In this document: positions 55,359-64,000 of the stretch, one piece after another
How the letters are laid out: each line of letters opens with the position of its first letter
Position numbering within the stretch: the first letter of the stretch is position 1
Source: Cognatazoarcus halotolerans
GTDB lineage: Bacteria > Pseudomonadota > Gammaproteobacteria > Burkholderiales > Rhodocyclaceae
Assembly (NCBI RefSeq): GCF_009800965.1
Contig: NZ_WUAF01000006.1
Span: 62,001 to 126,000, forward strand
Length of the DNA stretch: 64,000 nucleotides
Reading direction: 5' to 3'
Translations under genes and position numbers: made by a program
The notes under the pieces: generated by a model
What the model saw: the letters and a program-made list of their open reading frames with translations, nothing else
Told to the model about the DNA's origin: nothing
Databases searched by the model: none

Positions 55359-55828
55359 TTTCGTCCCGCCTCCGTCAGTGCGTGCAAGCGTGCATGGCGC
55401 CCTTGAGCGACCATTTCCAGCTCGATTTCGAGATCCGGAGCGGGAATGTGCGGTGCTGCGTGTCGCGGCCATTCGACAAGGCAGACGCCCTGTCCTGCGA
55501 AATATTCGTCAAGGCCGGCTTCAAGATACTCATCCGGATGGGTGAACCGATAAAAATCAAAGTGATATAAGTGTATTCTAGAATCTACATAAGGTTCAAC
55601 AAGTGTGTATGTGGGACTTTTCACGTTTCCTCTGAATCCGAGAGCCCGAACCACACCTCTGGTAAGCGTTGTCTTGCCGGCGCCGAGGTCTCCGGAAAGG
55701 TAGATGATGAGTCCGGGGGCGAGGGCCGGGGCCATCGCCGCGCCTAGCGCCATTGTGTCCTCCTCGTTCTGCAGAGCGATTTCTGCTGTGTTACCGCTAT
55801 CATCGAGGGCATGGAAAAGAAGGTGCAT
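55325..55828 (-). CDS. tsaE: tRNA threonylcarbamoyladenosine synthesis ATPase TsaE
   Basis: 167 residues from ATG 55828 (GGAG 8 bp upstream). The P-loop is YLSGDLGAGKTTLTRGVVRA, followed by VKSPTYTLVEPY and LYHFDFYRF, the TsaE signatures. It powers the TsaBDE complex that forms t6A37 in ANN-decoding tRNAs. Its start region overlaps the start of divergent queG by 18 bp, and its end overlaps amiC. Confidence 0.95.
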   Translation of the reverse strand: MHLLFHALDDSGNTAEIALQNEEDTMALGAAMAPALAPGLIIYLSGDLGAGKTTLTRGVVRALGFRGNVKSPTYTLVEPYVDSRIHLYHFDFYRFTHPDEYLEAGLDEYFAGQGVCLVEWPRHAAPHIPAPDLEIELEMVAQGRHARLHALTEAGRKCIQRMSSPER

Positions 55829-56905
55829 TCGGAAGACTCCGGCGAGGGGAACGCCGGTGAAGCGCTGGCCGCGCTACGGCGTGAAATCACGATTTGGGGA
55901 GACGAACTCGGTTTCGACGCAGTGCGCGTCGCCGGCGTCGATCTGTCTTCAGCCGAGGCGGGCGTGCAAGCCTGGCTGCAGGCCGGGTTTCACGGCGAGA
56001 TGGATTATATGAGCAAACACGGCAGCAAGAGGACGCGGCCGGCCGAACTGGTTCCGAATACGTGCAGCGTCATCAGCGCACGAATGTCCTATCTGCCGGA
56101 TGCTGCCGATCCAGTCGAGAATCTGCGTGACCCGGAGCGAGCATATATTTCGAGATATGCGCTCGGCCGCGATTATCACAAAGTGCTGCGTTCGCGCTTG
56201 CAGCAACTGGCGAATCGCATTGCGGGATCGCTACCTCACGGATACCGGGTTTTCGTTGATTCGGCTCCAGTCATGGAGGTTGAGTTGGCAAGTCGTTCGG
56301 GACTGGGGTGGCGCGGCAAGCACTCGCTGCTACTTGATCGTTCGGCGGGTTCGATGTTCTTTCTTGGTGAGATCTATACCGACCTGGTGCTTCCGGCAGA
56401 TCCTCCCGTGGAGGAGCACTGCGGATCATGCCGCACCTGCCTTGATGGGTGTCCTACCGGGGCTATCGTCGCTCCCTACCGGGTTGATGCCCGGCGATGC
56501 ATTTCATACCTGACGATCGAGTTGAAGGAAGCGATTCCGGTTTCGATGCGTCGTTTGCTTGGGAATCGGGTCTACGGTTGTGATGATTGTCAATTGGTTT
56601 GCCCCTGGAATCGATTTGCCCGCACGACTGCCGAAACGGATTTCAGTGTTCGTCATGGCCTGGACCAAGCAAGCCTCACGGCGTTGTTCCACTGGGATGA
56701 ACGCGAGTTTTCAGAGCGCATGGCGGGCAGCGCGATCTATCGCATCGGTCATGAGCGCTGGTTGCGCAACCTGGCAGTCGGCCTGGGAAATGCGCCGACA
56801 TCGAGTGTCGTGCTTGCAGCGCTTGCCGCGAGAAGGAATGACACGTCTCCCCTTGTCCGGGAGCACGTCGCGTGGGCATTGGCCGAACACGAAGGGCGGC
56901 GGTAA
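55811..56905 (+). CDS. queG: Epoxyqueuosine reductase QueG
   Basis: 364 residues. Two [4Fe-4S] ferredoxin-type motifs are intact: CGSCRTCLDGCPTGAI and GCDDCQLVCPWNRF. The N-terminal cobalamin-binding region includes GFHGEMDYMSKHGSKR, and the catalytic Asp is in VFVDSAPVMEVELA. It reduces epoxyqueuosine to queuosine in tRNA. Its ATG lies inside the divergent tsaE coding region, so the two genes share an 18-bp head-to-head overlap. Confidence 0.96.
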   Translation: MEKKVHSEDSGEGNAGEALAALRREITIWGDELGFDAVRVAGVDLSSAEAGVQAWLQAGFHGEMDYMSKHGSKRTRPAELVPNTCSVISARMSYLPDAADPVENLRDPERAYISRYALGRDYHKVLRSRLQQLANRIAGSLPHGYRVFVDSAPVMEVELASRSGLGWRGKHSLLLDRSAGSMFFLGEIYTDLVLPADPPVEEHCGSCRTCLDGCPTGAIVAPYRVDARRCISYLTIELKEAIPVSMRRLLGNRVYGCDDCQLVCPWNRFARTTAETDFSVRHGLDQASLTALFHWDEREFSERMAGSAIYRIGHERWLRNLAVGLGNAPTSSVVLAALAARRNDTSPLVREHVAWALAEHEGRR

Positions 56906-57055
56906 GTGTTGGGGATTACCCCATATCAAGAAACACTTATTCGCAATTAGAATTATGGAATATATTGATTGAAATCTGTCATTCATTGAATATCCACGAT
57001 CAAGTGGGGAAAATTGGTTATTCTTCCCACCATCAGCAGGAGAACCACGCCGCTC
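56906..57055. other. AT-rich leader before the FeeM-like gene
   Basis: 150 bp, clearly lower in GC than its surroundings. It contains GTGTT...AACAC and GTGGG...CCCAC inverted repeats. A possible promoter, TTGATT with GAATAT 17 bp downstream, is weak. AGGAG stands 14 bp before the FeeM-like start. Confidence 0.5.
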
Positions 57056-57892
57056 ATGAGCTTCATCGACTCCCGTCGTAACGATGTATCGGACTGGCAG
57101 CAGGCATTGGCGGAAGTTACCGTCATGGAAAGCCTTCGTCTGCAGGCGATGTGCATTGAGCAGGACGAGATCGAGGGTATTCAGGACTTCGCCGAACGAA
57201 AGGACAAGTTTCAGATAAAGCTGCTGTCGGGTAGCCAACAGGAGAAGCGGGAAACGAGCCTGCTGATCGAGAAGCGGTATGCGTGGCGTGGCTATAACAG
57301 TGTCGCGAGCCTGGATCAGCTGCCGAATCGCATGACGCTGAATGCCGAACTGTTCGGCAACATCTACGCGACTCTTACTGTAAACATCGATTCACCGGCC
57401 GGGCTGGCGGTGGATGAAACCTATCCGGAGGAAGTCGCCGATCTGCGGCGGAGGGGCAAACGAATTTGCGAGTTCGGCAAGTTCGCAGTGGAGCCATCCG
57501 TGCGTTCGAAACGTTTGCTGGCGACGCTTTTCCACATGCTGTATCTGTATGCCTATCGCGTTCAGGGGTGTACCGATATCCTCATAGAAATCAATCCCCG
57601 CCACCGCTTTTTCTACCAGCGTTATCTCGAGTTTCGGAAGATCGCGACCGAGCGTAGCTGCGAGCGGGTCGGTGCGCCGGCCCTGCTGATGCATATTTCG
57701 TGCGAGTACGTCCGCGATCGTCTCGCCGAGCTCGCCGGCCGATGGCGTGAACTTCCTGACGAGAAATCCATATACAAATATGGGTTCCCGCGCGAACAGG
57801 AAGACTCCCTGATCCTGCGTCTGATCCAGGAAGGCACGGTGCCTGACGCAGAGGATGCGATCGAGGCGGATCACGCCTCCATGATTTCCTGA
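57056..57892 (+). CDS. FeeM-like N-acyl amino acid synthase / LuxI-fold acyltransferase
   Basis: 278 residues from ATG 57056. The central part reads like the FeeM/GNAT-related acyl synthase family: NIYATLTVNIDSPAGLAVDE, then ICEFGKFAVEPSVRSKRLLA, then ILIEINPRHRFFYQRYLEF and a C-terminal half of charged helices. Such enzymes join a fatty-acyl group from acyl carrier protein to an amino acid. FeeM-like genes in related bacteria often accompany PEP-CTERM/exosortase loci, but none is here; neighbours are queG and murI. The N-terminal 60 residues (MSFIDSRRNDVSDWQQALAE onward) are not part of the domain I recognise. Confidence 0.75.
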   Translation: MSFIDSRRNDVSDWQQALAEVTVMESLRLQAMCIEQDEIEGIQDFAERKDKFQIKLLSGSQQEKRETSLLIEKRYAWRGYNSVASLDQLPNRMTLNAELFGNIYATLTVNIDSPAGLAVDETYPEEVADLRRRGKRICEFGKFAVEPSVRSKRLLATLFHMLYLYAYRVQGCTDILIEINPRHRFFYQRYLEFRKIATERSCERVGAPALLMHISCEYVRDRLAELAGRWRELPDEKSIYKYGFPREQEDSLILRLIQEGTVPDAEDAIEADHASMIS

Positions 57893-57954
57893 GTCTGCTG
57901 CACGGGGCGCCTGCTCCGGGTAGAATCCGCGCCTTTCCATCACCTGATCAGATC

Positions 57955-58764
57955 ATGGCGTCTCCGCGCGAGTTGCCGATCGGCGTTTTCGACTCTGGCG
58001 TCGGCGGCCTTACAGTGGTCCGAGCACTCATGGAACGCTTGCCGCTCGAGCACATCGTTTATTTCGGCGATACGGCACGCGTCCCATACGGGATAAAGTC
58101 GATTCCCACGATCGAGCATTTCACGGGACAGATCACGGATTTCCTGATGGAACGTGGTGTGAAGATGCTGATCGTGGCGTGTAATACGATGGCTGCCGTT
58201 GCGGTTCACGAGGTCGCCCGGCGTGCCGGAAACATTCCCGTGCTTGATGTCATCGATGCCGGGGCGAGGGCTGCGGTGGAAGCATCCCGTGGTGGCAATA
58301 TCGGCGTCATCGGCACGCCCACCACGGTGAATTCGAATGCCTACGCAAGGCGAATGCATGCGCTTGATCCGCGGATAAGGGTGTTTTCCCAGGCCTGCCC
58401 GTTGTTCGTGCCGCTCGTGGAAGAGGGTTGGCTGGAGCACGAGGTAACGCGTTTGACCGCGAGGGAGTACCTGAAACCGGTGTTGGCCGAGGGTGTGGAT
58501 ACACTGGTACTGGGGTGCACTCACTACCCCCTGCTCAAACCGCTGCTTCAGGATGTTGTCGGTCCGGGTATCCGATTGGTCGATTCTGCCATCACGACCG
58601 CCGAGTTTGCAGCCGCGAAACTCGCGAGCCTTGATCTCGCGAATCATGGAGAAGTGCCGGCACGTTACGCATTCAACGTGACTGACATTCCTCTGCGCTT
58701 CCAGACGATTGGCGAACGCTTTCTTGGCCGCTCCCTCTCGCAGGTCACAAAGGTGGAATGGTAG
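57955..58764 (+). CDS. murI: Glutamate racemase
   Basis: 269 residues. GVFDSGVGGLTVVRAL is the family start; the two catalytic cysteines are in LIVACNTMAAVA and VLGCTHYPLLKPLL. It makes D-glutamate for peptidoglycan in the cytoplasm. It begins 62 bp after the FeeM-like gene and ends 16 bp before the convergent sseA stop. Complete and of normal length. Confidence 0.97.
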   Translation: MASPRELPIGVFDSGVGGLTVVRALMERLPLEHIVYFGDTARVPYGIKSIPTIEHFTGQITDFLMERGVKMLIVACNTMAAVAVHEVARRAGNIPVLDVIDAGARAAVEASRGGNIGVIGTPTTVNSNAYARRMHALDPRIRVFSQACPLFVPLVEEGWLEHEVTRLTAREYLKPVLAEGVDTLVLGCTHYPLLKPLLQDVVGPGIRLVDSAITTAEFAAAKLASLDLANHGEVPARYAFNVTDIPLRFQTIGERFLGRSLSQVTKVEW

Positions 58765-58780
58765 TACCGTCCGGCCCGAT

Positions 58781-59626
58781 TCAGGCCGGGCCGGTCGCAA
58801 CAGGTCTGGCCGGATCCGCGCACCATTCGCTCCAAGATCCTGGGTAGAGCAGGGAGCCCGAAAGACCCGCGGTCTCCATGGCGAGCAGGTTCAGACACGC
58901 GGTAACGCCGGAGCCGCATTGGTGAACGACCCTCGAGGGTGGATGACCCCGAAGAAGGCCATCGAACTCTTCGCGCAACATCGCAGGTCCCTTGAAACAG
59001 CCATCTTCGTGAAAGTTGTCGCGAAAGAAGCGATTCATGGCACCGGGAATGTGGCCCCCGACAGGATCGAGCGTTTCATTTTCGCCGCGAAACCGATCCG
59101 GGCTCCGCGCATCGATCAGCAGTAGCTCCCCTTGCGCGAGGCCGTCCTGAAGCGCCGCGGGTCCGACCCAGTCGGGCCGCGGACTGGCCTTGAACGTTTG
59201 CGGCTCAGGTTGGAGGATTTCGCTCGTAAGCACTTTCGCCGTTCGGCACCATGCTTGGTAACCACCGTCAAGGATGGCGACCCGTTCATGACCTAGCCAA
59301 CGCATCAACCACCAGAGCCGCGCGGCATACATGCCACCGGTATCATCATAAGCGACGACTTGCGTGTTCTCGTCAATCCCCCACCTGCCGAAGCTTGCGG
59401 CAAGTTTCTCGGGCGTCGGCAGGGGGTGACGGCCATTCCGGCCGTTGGGTGGTGAAGACAGATCCTCGTCGAGATGGGCGAAACAGGCACCTGGCAGGTG
59501 TCCGATTGCGTAGGCCGCGCGACCGAAAGTGGGATCGGCGAGATCGTGACGGCAGTCAACGATCCTCAGATGCGTGTCATGCAGGTTTTGCGCGAGCTGT
59601 TCGGCGCTGATCAGCGTGGTAAACAA
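58781..59626 (-). CDS. sseA: 3-mercaptopyruvate sulfurtransferase (two rhodanese domains)
   Basis: 281 residues. The inactive N-terminal rhodanese domain (residues 8-125) is followed by the active one with the catalytic Cys in VVHQCGSGVTACLN, the CGSGVTA loop that marks mercaptopyruvate enzymes rather than thiosulfate ones. GHIPGAMN is the typical substrate-domain segment. Transfers sulfur to cyanide or thiols. The SpoIIAA-like gene lies 9 bp upstream on the same strand. Confidence 0.95.
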   Translation of the reverse strand: MFTTLISAEQLAQNLHDTHLRIVDCRHDLADPTFGRAAYAIGHLPGACFAHLDEDLSSPPNGRNGRHPLPTPEKLAASFGRWGIDENTQVVAYDDTGGMYAARLWWLMRWLGHERVAILDGGYQAWCRTAKVLTSEILQPEPQTFKASPRPDWVGPAALQDGLAQGELLLIDARSPDRFRGENETLDPVGGHIPGAMNRFFRDNFHEDGCFKGPAMLREEFDGLLRGHPPSRVVHQCGSGVTACLNLLAMETAGLSGSLLYPGSWSEWCADPARPVATGPA

Positions 59627-59635
59627 GAGCGTCCT

Positions 59636-59995
59636 CTACGTGGTCTCGGTTTCAATGCCAAGCCAGTTTCTGGCGGCCGTCTCGTCATCGAAGACCTGTA
59701 CATCGGCCTTTACGAAGATCTGCGATATCCAGGCGCTCCAGGTGACCCACTGATCGCTTGTCAGGATTGCAATGCGGTTGAAGTCGTTCGCGTGATGGCG
59801 TGAGAACTGTATTTCTTCCCATGCCACGTCCAACGTGAATCCGGCCATGTCTCGGAGATCCATGAGCAGATTGACCTTGCCCTCGAACTGGATCTTGTAA
59901 TTCACCTGTTCTTCGAACTCCTTGTAGTCCGCAAGTGTGAACTCACCGAAAACAGCGACGGCTACGACATTGGGTGCCTGCGAGGTGGTGATCAT
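59636..59995 (-). CDS. SpoIIAA-like (STAS superfamily) protein
   Basis: 119 residues. VVAVAVFGEFTLADYKEFEE and VNLLMDLRDMAGFTLDVAWE follow the SpoIIAA-like (DUF3478/PF11964) pattern, a soluble STAS-type fold found in environmental bacteria. The partner is unknown; a lipid- or anti-sigma-linked role has been proposed for relatives. It is upstream of sseA with only 9 bp between, so co-transcription is likely. Confidence 0.88.
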   Translation of the reverse strand: MITTSQAPNVVAVAVFGEFTLADYKEFEEQVNYKIQFEGKVNLLMDLRDMAGFTLDVAWEEIQFSRHHANDFNRIAILTSDQWVTWSAWISQIFVKADVQVFDDETAARNWLGIETETT

Positions 59996-60137
59996 TTTTG
60001 CCTCCGGTGGTGCGATGAAGTCTGCGGCCTACTATAGCCCTGCCGCCGGAACGCTTCAATCGGCGTCCCGGAATTCCACGGACATTTGGCTTTGGGCGTC
60101 GACTTCAGCCTGCTTGATCTGATGACGTCCGGCAGGA

Positions 60138-60174
60138 GGCGTGAAGGGCTCGCTCGAGGCGAGCCCTTCACGCC
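60138..60174 (-). terminator. Perfect 16-bp hairpin after the second ilvE
   Basis: Arms GGCGTGAAGGGCTCGC (60138-60153) and its exact complement (60159-60174) with loop TCGAG begin 5 bp after the ilvE-like stop. Few T's follow on the minus strand, so termination would not be of the classical U-tract type. Confidence 0.75.
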
Positions 60175-60178
60175 CGGG

Positions 60179-61108
60179 TCAGCGGGGCTGGACGTGGGTA
60201 AGCCAGTCGCTGTGTTTCTTGTCCGAATCAGTCACGCACGCAAAGAAGCGCGACTGAAGATTCCTGGTGAGCGGTCCGGGTTCGCCCGCCCCGATCCGCC
60301 GGCGGTCCACTTCGACGACGGGCGTGATCTCGGCTGCAGTCCCACTGAAGAACAGTTCATCCGCCACATAGAGTTCGTCGCGCGTGATGCGACGGGAGAC
60401 GATCTCGTACCCTGCCTCGCGCGCCAAGGTGTGGATGGTTCGCCGGGTGATACCGTCTAGTGCCGAGGTGATTTCGGGCTCGTAAATGATGCCACGCTTG
60501 ATGACGAACACGTTCTCACCCGGACCTTCGGCAACGAAGCCGTCCGTATCGAGCAGCAGCGCTTCGTCGTAGCCGTCACTGCGAGCCTCACGGCAGGCGA
60601 GGATCGAATTGGTATAGGTGGACACAGATTTTGCGCGGCACATCTGGATGTTGACGTGGTGACGCGAGAAGCTGGAAACCTTCACGCGGATTCCCTTGTT
60701 GATTCCGTCATCGCCGAGATAGGCGCCCCACGGCCACGCCGCGATCATCACGTGAGTCGCTGCGCCGAGTGGATCCACGCCGGCTTTCTCCGCCCCGAGA
60801 AACACCAGCGGGCGTATGTAACCGGCTTCGAGTCCGTTTCGCGAGACCGCCTCGCAACAGGCCCGACGAAGTGCAGCGCGTTCGAAGGGCATGTCGATGC
60901 CGAGGATCTGTGCCGACTCGAACAGCCGCTCGAGGTGATCGTCGAGTCTGAATATGGCGGGCCCCGTCGGCGTACGGTATGCACGGATACCTTCGAAGCA
61001 TCCGAGCCCGTAATGCAGGGTGTGCGTCATTGCATGGATTCTGGCTTCTCGCCACGGCGTCCATTCGCCGTCCAGCCAGATCCATCCGTCACGATTTTCC
61101 ATGCTCAT
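60179..61108 (-). CDS. Branched-chain-amino-acid-aminotransferase-like protein (second copy)
   Basis: 309 residues from ATG 61108, with AGGAG 7 bp upstream. It has the same class IV PLP signatures as ilvE at 43582-44502: [46 protein letters not shown] and [12 protein letters not shown]. By eye the two are clearly paralogous with different surface residues. It may have a different 2-oxo acid preference. It is a lone gene between a perfect hairpin and the divergent glpK. Confidence 0.9.
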   Translation of the reverse strand: MSMENRDGWIWLDGEWTPWREARIHAMTHTLHYGLGCFEGIRAYRTPTGPAIFRLDDHLERLFESAQILGIDMPFERAALRRACCEAVSRNGLEAGYIRPLVFLGAEKAGVDPLGAATHVMIAAWPWGAYLGDDGINKGIRVKVSSFSRHHVNIQMCRAKSVSTYTNSILACREARSDGYDEALLLDTDGFVAEGPGENVFVIKRGIIYEPEITSALDGITRRTIHTLAREAGYEIVSRRITRDELYVADELFFSGTAAEITPVVEVDRRRIGAGEPGPLTRNLQSRFFACVTDSDKKHSDWLTHVQPR

Positions 61109-61455
61109 GGAAAACTCCTTCAAATGTGTTTTCAGTTGTCTGGGAGTGTCATCGGTCGCGCCACCGCTTCGCGGTGAAACGCTCTGGCATGCGCGGGATG
61201 GGCTTGCCGGGTCCTGAACGCCGCGCCGGTTGGGGTGGCGGCACCGCCTGGGCCTTGTCGGGCAGGGGGCGGAAGGGGTGTTTTCGGTGCGTCCAGAATG
61301 CGCTGCCGGCCCCCTGCCATTCAAACGAATCCGGGAACGTAATTGATGAACGATTTTCATCTGTTTGCGGGAGCGTATGCATGACCGAGGTTTCATGCGC
61401 GGGTCCAATCCGCTATCGTTGCGCCACCACAAGCCAGCCATGGCGAGGAGACGAA
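61109..61455. promoter_or_regulatory. 347-bp gap between the divergent ilvE-like and glpK genes
   Basis: No gene is supported. The frame of glpK stays open upstream to about 60.98 kb, but those residues show no family features and the AGGAG site fixes the start at 61456. The half next to ilvE is GC-rich with GGCGG/CCGCC repeats; the half near glpK is AT-richer (around 61335-61400) and should hold the glpK promoter, but no sure -35/-10 or GlpR operator is seen. Confidence 0.5.
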
Positions 61456-62949
61456 ATGGATTACCTGCTGGCCCTCGATCAGGGCACCACCAGTTCAAGG
61501 GCAATTGTGTTCGATGCGAGGGCCCGTGTCGGCGGTGAGGCACAGCGCGAGTTTGCGCAGTCGTTTCCTCGTCCCGGTTGGGTCGAGCACGATCCGATGC
61601 AGATCTGGCGCTCGCAACTCGAGTGTGCCCGTGAAGCGATTTATGAGGCTGACGCGGGAGGGCGCCAGCTTCGTGCCATCGGCATCACGAATCAACGCGA
61701 AACCACCATCCTGTGGGATCGAAAGACCGGCCAGCCTCTGGCTCCGGCAATTGTCTGGCAGGATCGCCGGACTGCGAGCCATTGCGAGAAGCTGCGCAAG
61801 GCCGGACACGAGGACTCGATCAGAGCGCTCACAGGACTCGAACTTGATGCCTATTTCTCGGCAACGAAGCTGGCATGGCTGCTTGACCATCTGCCTGGTG
61901 CGCGCGCTCGGGCAGAACGTGGCGAGCTGGCTTTTGGAACGGTGGACAGCTGGCTGGTGTGGCAATTGACCGGTGGGACGCTGCACGTTACCGATCCGAG
62001 CAATGCCTCGCGCACCCTGTTATTCGACATTCACAAGCAATGCTGGGATGAGGCATTGCTGGCACTTTTCAACGTGCCCCCCGAGGTGTTGCCCGAGATC
62101 GTCGACACATCCGGGGTGATCGGACATACGGAGCCGTCACTTTTCGGTGGGCGGATCCCGATCGGCGGCGTAGCGGGAGACCAGCAGGCCGCGACCTTCG
62201 GTCAGATCTGTGTTTCGCCCGGAATGGCCAAAAATACCTATGGAACGGGATGTTTCCTGACGCTCAATACCGGCACCGAGGCGGTGGCGTCGCGCAATCG
62301 CCTATTGACAACGGTCGGCTGGCGTCGCGGGCCGGATACCCGGTATCTGCTGGAGGGCAGCGTCTTTGCTGCTGGTGCGGTCGTCCAGTGGCTGCGCGAT
62401 GGCCTCGGATTCATTCGCACGGCGGCCGAAGTCGAGGCCCTGGCCGCGAGCGTGCCCGACAATGGACAGGTAGTCATGGTGCCCGCCTTCACGGGTCTGG
62501 GTGCGCCACACTGGGATCCCCATGCGCGTGGAACGCTGATGGGTATGACGCGTGGCACCACGGCCGGGCACATCGCGCGCGCCGCGCTCGAGTCCGTGGC
62601 CCTGCAGACGGTCGATCTGGTCGACGCCATGGTGGCCGACAGTGGGCAGCCGCTCAAGGAACTGCGCGCGGATGGTGGCATGACCCGCAACGATCTGTTG
62701 ATGCAGATGCAGGCCGATCTTCTTGGTGTCCCGGTGGTACGACCGCGACAGACGGAAACAACGGCGCTGGGCGCGGCCTTCTTTGCCGGACTGGCGGCAG
62801 GTGTCTGGGCGGACGAAGCGGAACTCCAGCATCACTGGGCGGCAGAACGGGTTTTCGAACCTCGGATGTCGGCAGATCAGCGCGAAGCGATGCGTTCGCG
62901 CTGGCGCAAGGCGGTTGAGCGCACCCGGGGCTGGGATGATCCTGAATGA
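61456..62949 (+). CDS. glpK: Glycerol kinase
   Basis: 497 residues from ATG 61456 (AGGAG 6 bp upstream). [17 protein letters not shown] is the ATP-binding start; [31 protein letters not shown] and [12 protein letters not shown] are family signatures. Phosphorylates glycerol. Its stop overlaps the glpD start region by 14 bp, forming a glpKD unit. Length equals E. coli GlpK within a few residues. Confidence 0.97.
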   Translation: MDYLLALDQGTTSSRAIVFDARARVGGEAQREFAQSFPRPGWVEHDPMQIWRSQLECAREAIYEADAGGRQLRAIGITNQRETTILWDRKTGQPLAPAIVWQDRRTASHCEKLRKAGHEDSIRALTGLELDAYFSATKLAWLLDHLPGARARAERGELAFGTVDSWLVWQLTGGTLHVTDPSNASRTLLFDIHKQCWDEALLALFNVPPEVLPEIVDTSGVIGHTEPSLFGGRIPIGGVAGDQQAATFGQICVSPGMAKNTYGTGCFLTLNTGTEAVASRNRLLTTVGWRRGPDTRYLLEGSVFAAGAVVQWLRDGLGFIRTAAEVEALAASVPDNGQVVMVPAFTGLGAPHWDPHARGTLMGMTRGTTAGHIARAALESVALQTVDLVDAMVADSGQPLKELRADGGMTRNDLLMQMQADLLGVPVVRPRQTETTALGAAFFAGLAAGVWADEAELQHHWAAERVFEPRMSADQREAMRSRWRKAVERTRGWDDPE

Positions 62950-64000
62950 CCCGGGCCCTCTGCCGCGCGAACGGCTCATCGCGCAGCTGGCCACGCAGCC
63001 CGCCTGGGATCTGATCGTGATCGGTGGCGGTGCCACCGGTCTGGGAACGGCCCTCGATGCCGCAACCCGCGGCTATCGGACCCTGCTGCTGGAGGCCCGC
63101 GACTTCGCAAAAGGAACAAGCTCTCGGTCGACCAAACTGGTGCATGGTGGCGTGCGTTATCTTGCGCAAGGCCGTATCGGCCTGGTCCGGGAGGCGCTCC
63201 TCGAGCGCTGGCGGCTGTCGCGAAGCGCGCCGGGGCTGGTGCGCCGGCAGCGCTTTGTAGTGCCCGTATATCGTCTGTGGGACAAGCTCAAGCTGGGGGC
63301 GGGTCTGACTGCCTACGACCTGCTCGCCGGCCGTCACGGATTCGGCCGTGCACGGTTGCTGGATGCGGCACAGACGCTTGCGGCCTTGCCGACGGTACGC
63401 AAGGAGGGGCTAAAGGGTGGCATAGCGTATTTCGACGGGCAGTTCGACGATAGTGCTCTGGCCGTCGCGCTTGCCAGAAGCACCATTGCCGCAGGTGGCC
63501 TGGTGATCAACTACATGGCCGTGACCGGCCTGCGCCACGAATCCGGCCGGGTCTGCGGGGTGATCGCCCGCGACCAGGAAGGTGGAGAGGAGTTCGTTCT
63601 TGAGGCCAGGGCGGTCGTCAATGCCACGGGGGTGTGGGCTGACGATCTGCGCAAGATGGACGAACCTGGGTGCGCGCCGATGCTCTCGCCCAGCCAGGGG
63701 GTACATCTGGTGGTCGGGCCGCAATGGCTACCCGGTGGCGATGCCCTGCTGGTGCCGGAGACCACGGATGGTCGGGTGCTGTTCATGATTCCATGGCAGG
63801 GCAAGGTGCTCCTCGGCACCACCGATACACCACGCCCCGACGTACCGCTCGAGCCTGGACCACTGCCGGGCGAAGTCGAATTCATCCTGCGAACGGCGCA
63901 AACCTGCCTTTCGCGGGCGCCGCAGCGAAGCGACGTGCTGAGTGTCTTTGCCGGTCTTCGCCCGCTGATTGGCGCGGCCCCGGATGAACCGACCGGTCAG
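62936..64000 (+). CDS. glpD: Aerobic glycerol-3-phosphate dehydrogenase, N-terminal 355 residues (cut by window edge)
   Basis: The frame opens at ATG 62936, inside the end of glpK, and continues past the right edge. The FAD-binding dinucleotide fold is [20 protein letters not shown] at residues 27-46. [17 protein letters not shown] and [11 protein letters not shown] are typical of GlpD. The membrane-bound flavoenzyme oxidises glycerol 3-phosphate to DHAP and passes electrons to quinone. With glpK it converts glycerol to a glycolytic intermediate. Confidence 0.95.
   Translation, partial: MILNDPGPLPRERLIAQLATQPAWDLIVIGGGATGLGTALDAATRGYRTLLLEARDFAKGTSSRSTKLVHGGVRYLAQGRIGLVREALLERWRLSRSAPGLVRRQRFVVPVYRLWDKLKLGAGLTAYDLLAGRHGFGRARLLDAAQTLAALPTVRKEGLKGGIAYFDGQFDDSALAVALARSTIAAGGLVINYMAVTGLRHESGRVCGVIARDQEGGEEFVLEARAVVNATGVWADDLRKMDEPGCAPMLSPSQGVHLVVGPQWLPGGDALLVPETTDGRVLFMIPWQGKVLLGTTDTPRPDVPLEPGPLPGEVEFILRTAQTCLSRAPQRSDVLSVFAGLRPLIGAAPDEPTGQ

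Noticed and set aside
58771-58789. CCGGCC/GGCCGG hairpin between murI and sseA
   Set aside because: Short, without a T-run and overlapping the sseA stop; too weak to call as a terminator.
60979-61455. Possible 159-residue N-terminal extension of glpK
   Set aside because: The extension overlaps ilvE-like coding sequence and shows no homology-like features; AGGAG places the start at 61456.

Overview
The window looks like chromosomal DNA of a high-GC betaproteobacterium, most likely Rhodocyclales (Azoarcus/Thauera/Aromatoleum-like). This rests on gene order and protein character: alaA-GNAT-hom-thrC, pmbA diverging from darP-mog, ribF-ileS-lspA-fkpB-ispH, PA2778/PA2779-type proteins, a FimT/PilV/PilW/PilX/PilY1/PilE pilin operon, and a TakP-like TRAP binding protein. 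No similarity search was possible. I see no rRNA, tRNA, CRISPR array, insertion sequence or phage gene. The window is mostly housekeeping and conserved accessory genes, densely packed with many 1-30 bp overlaps.

Layout. 1-6.8 kb, mostly minus strand: truncated iron ABC binding protein behind a Fur-box-like promoter, NlpC/P60 peptidase, a DUF2726-like protein (plus strand), a degenerate DEDD exonuclease translationally coupled to a cNMP/CBS/nucleotidyltransferase protein, PhoH, Bcp and an Mth938-like protein. 6.9-12.1 kb, plus: alanine aminotransferase, GNAT, homoserine dehydrogenase, threonine synthase, methyltransferase. 12.1-16.2 kb: a 45-residue membrane protein and nadC (minus), then an Ada/AraC/AlkA fusion, ogt and an EamA exporter (plus). 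16.2-23.2 kb, plus: a strong inverted repeat followed by the minor-pilin operon, ending at a bidirectional terminator. 23.2-31 kb: orphan TRAP binding protein and pmbA (minus), darP and mog (plus), then a minus-strand cluster of YxFxxD lipoprotein, ECF sigma factor, anti-sigma factor and MsrPQ.

31-47.6 kb: aroG, M48 protease and dinB (plus); PhzF and a PduO-type cobalamin adenosyltransferase (minus); alaS plus a small secreted protein; then on the minus strand PA2778/PA2779-like proteins, phosphomanno/glucomutase, a YheT-like hydrolase, an NTF2-like protein, a CHCC zinc-finger protein and ilvE; then NUDIX, an unknown secreted protein, mnmA and a glycine-zipper protein (plus). 47.6-64 kb: MliC-like lipoprotein, ispH-fkpB-lspA-ileS-ribF, amidase and tsaE (minus); queG, a FeeM-like acyl synthase and murI (plus); sseA, a SpoIIAA-like protein and a second ilvE-like aminotransferase (minus); glpK and truncated glpD (plus).

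Functional links. Mog supplies the molybdenum-cofactor step that MsrP needs, and MsrPQ sits directly downstream of a sigma/anti-sigma pair, suggesting a periplasmic methionine-repair regulon. The alkylation-repair trio forms an overlapping operon. The least explained parts are that sigma/MsrPQ/lipoprotein cluster, the exonuclease with two active-site Asp-to-Asn changes beside a nucleotidyltransferase-like partner, the FeeM-like acyl synthase without exosortase neighbours, and the long inverted repeat just before the pilin operon.
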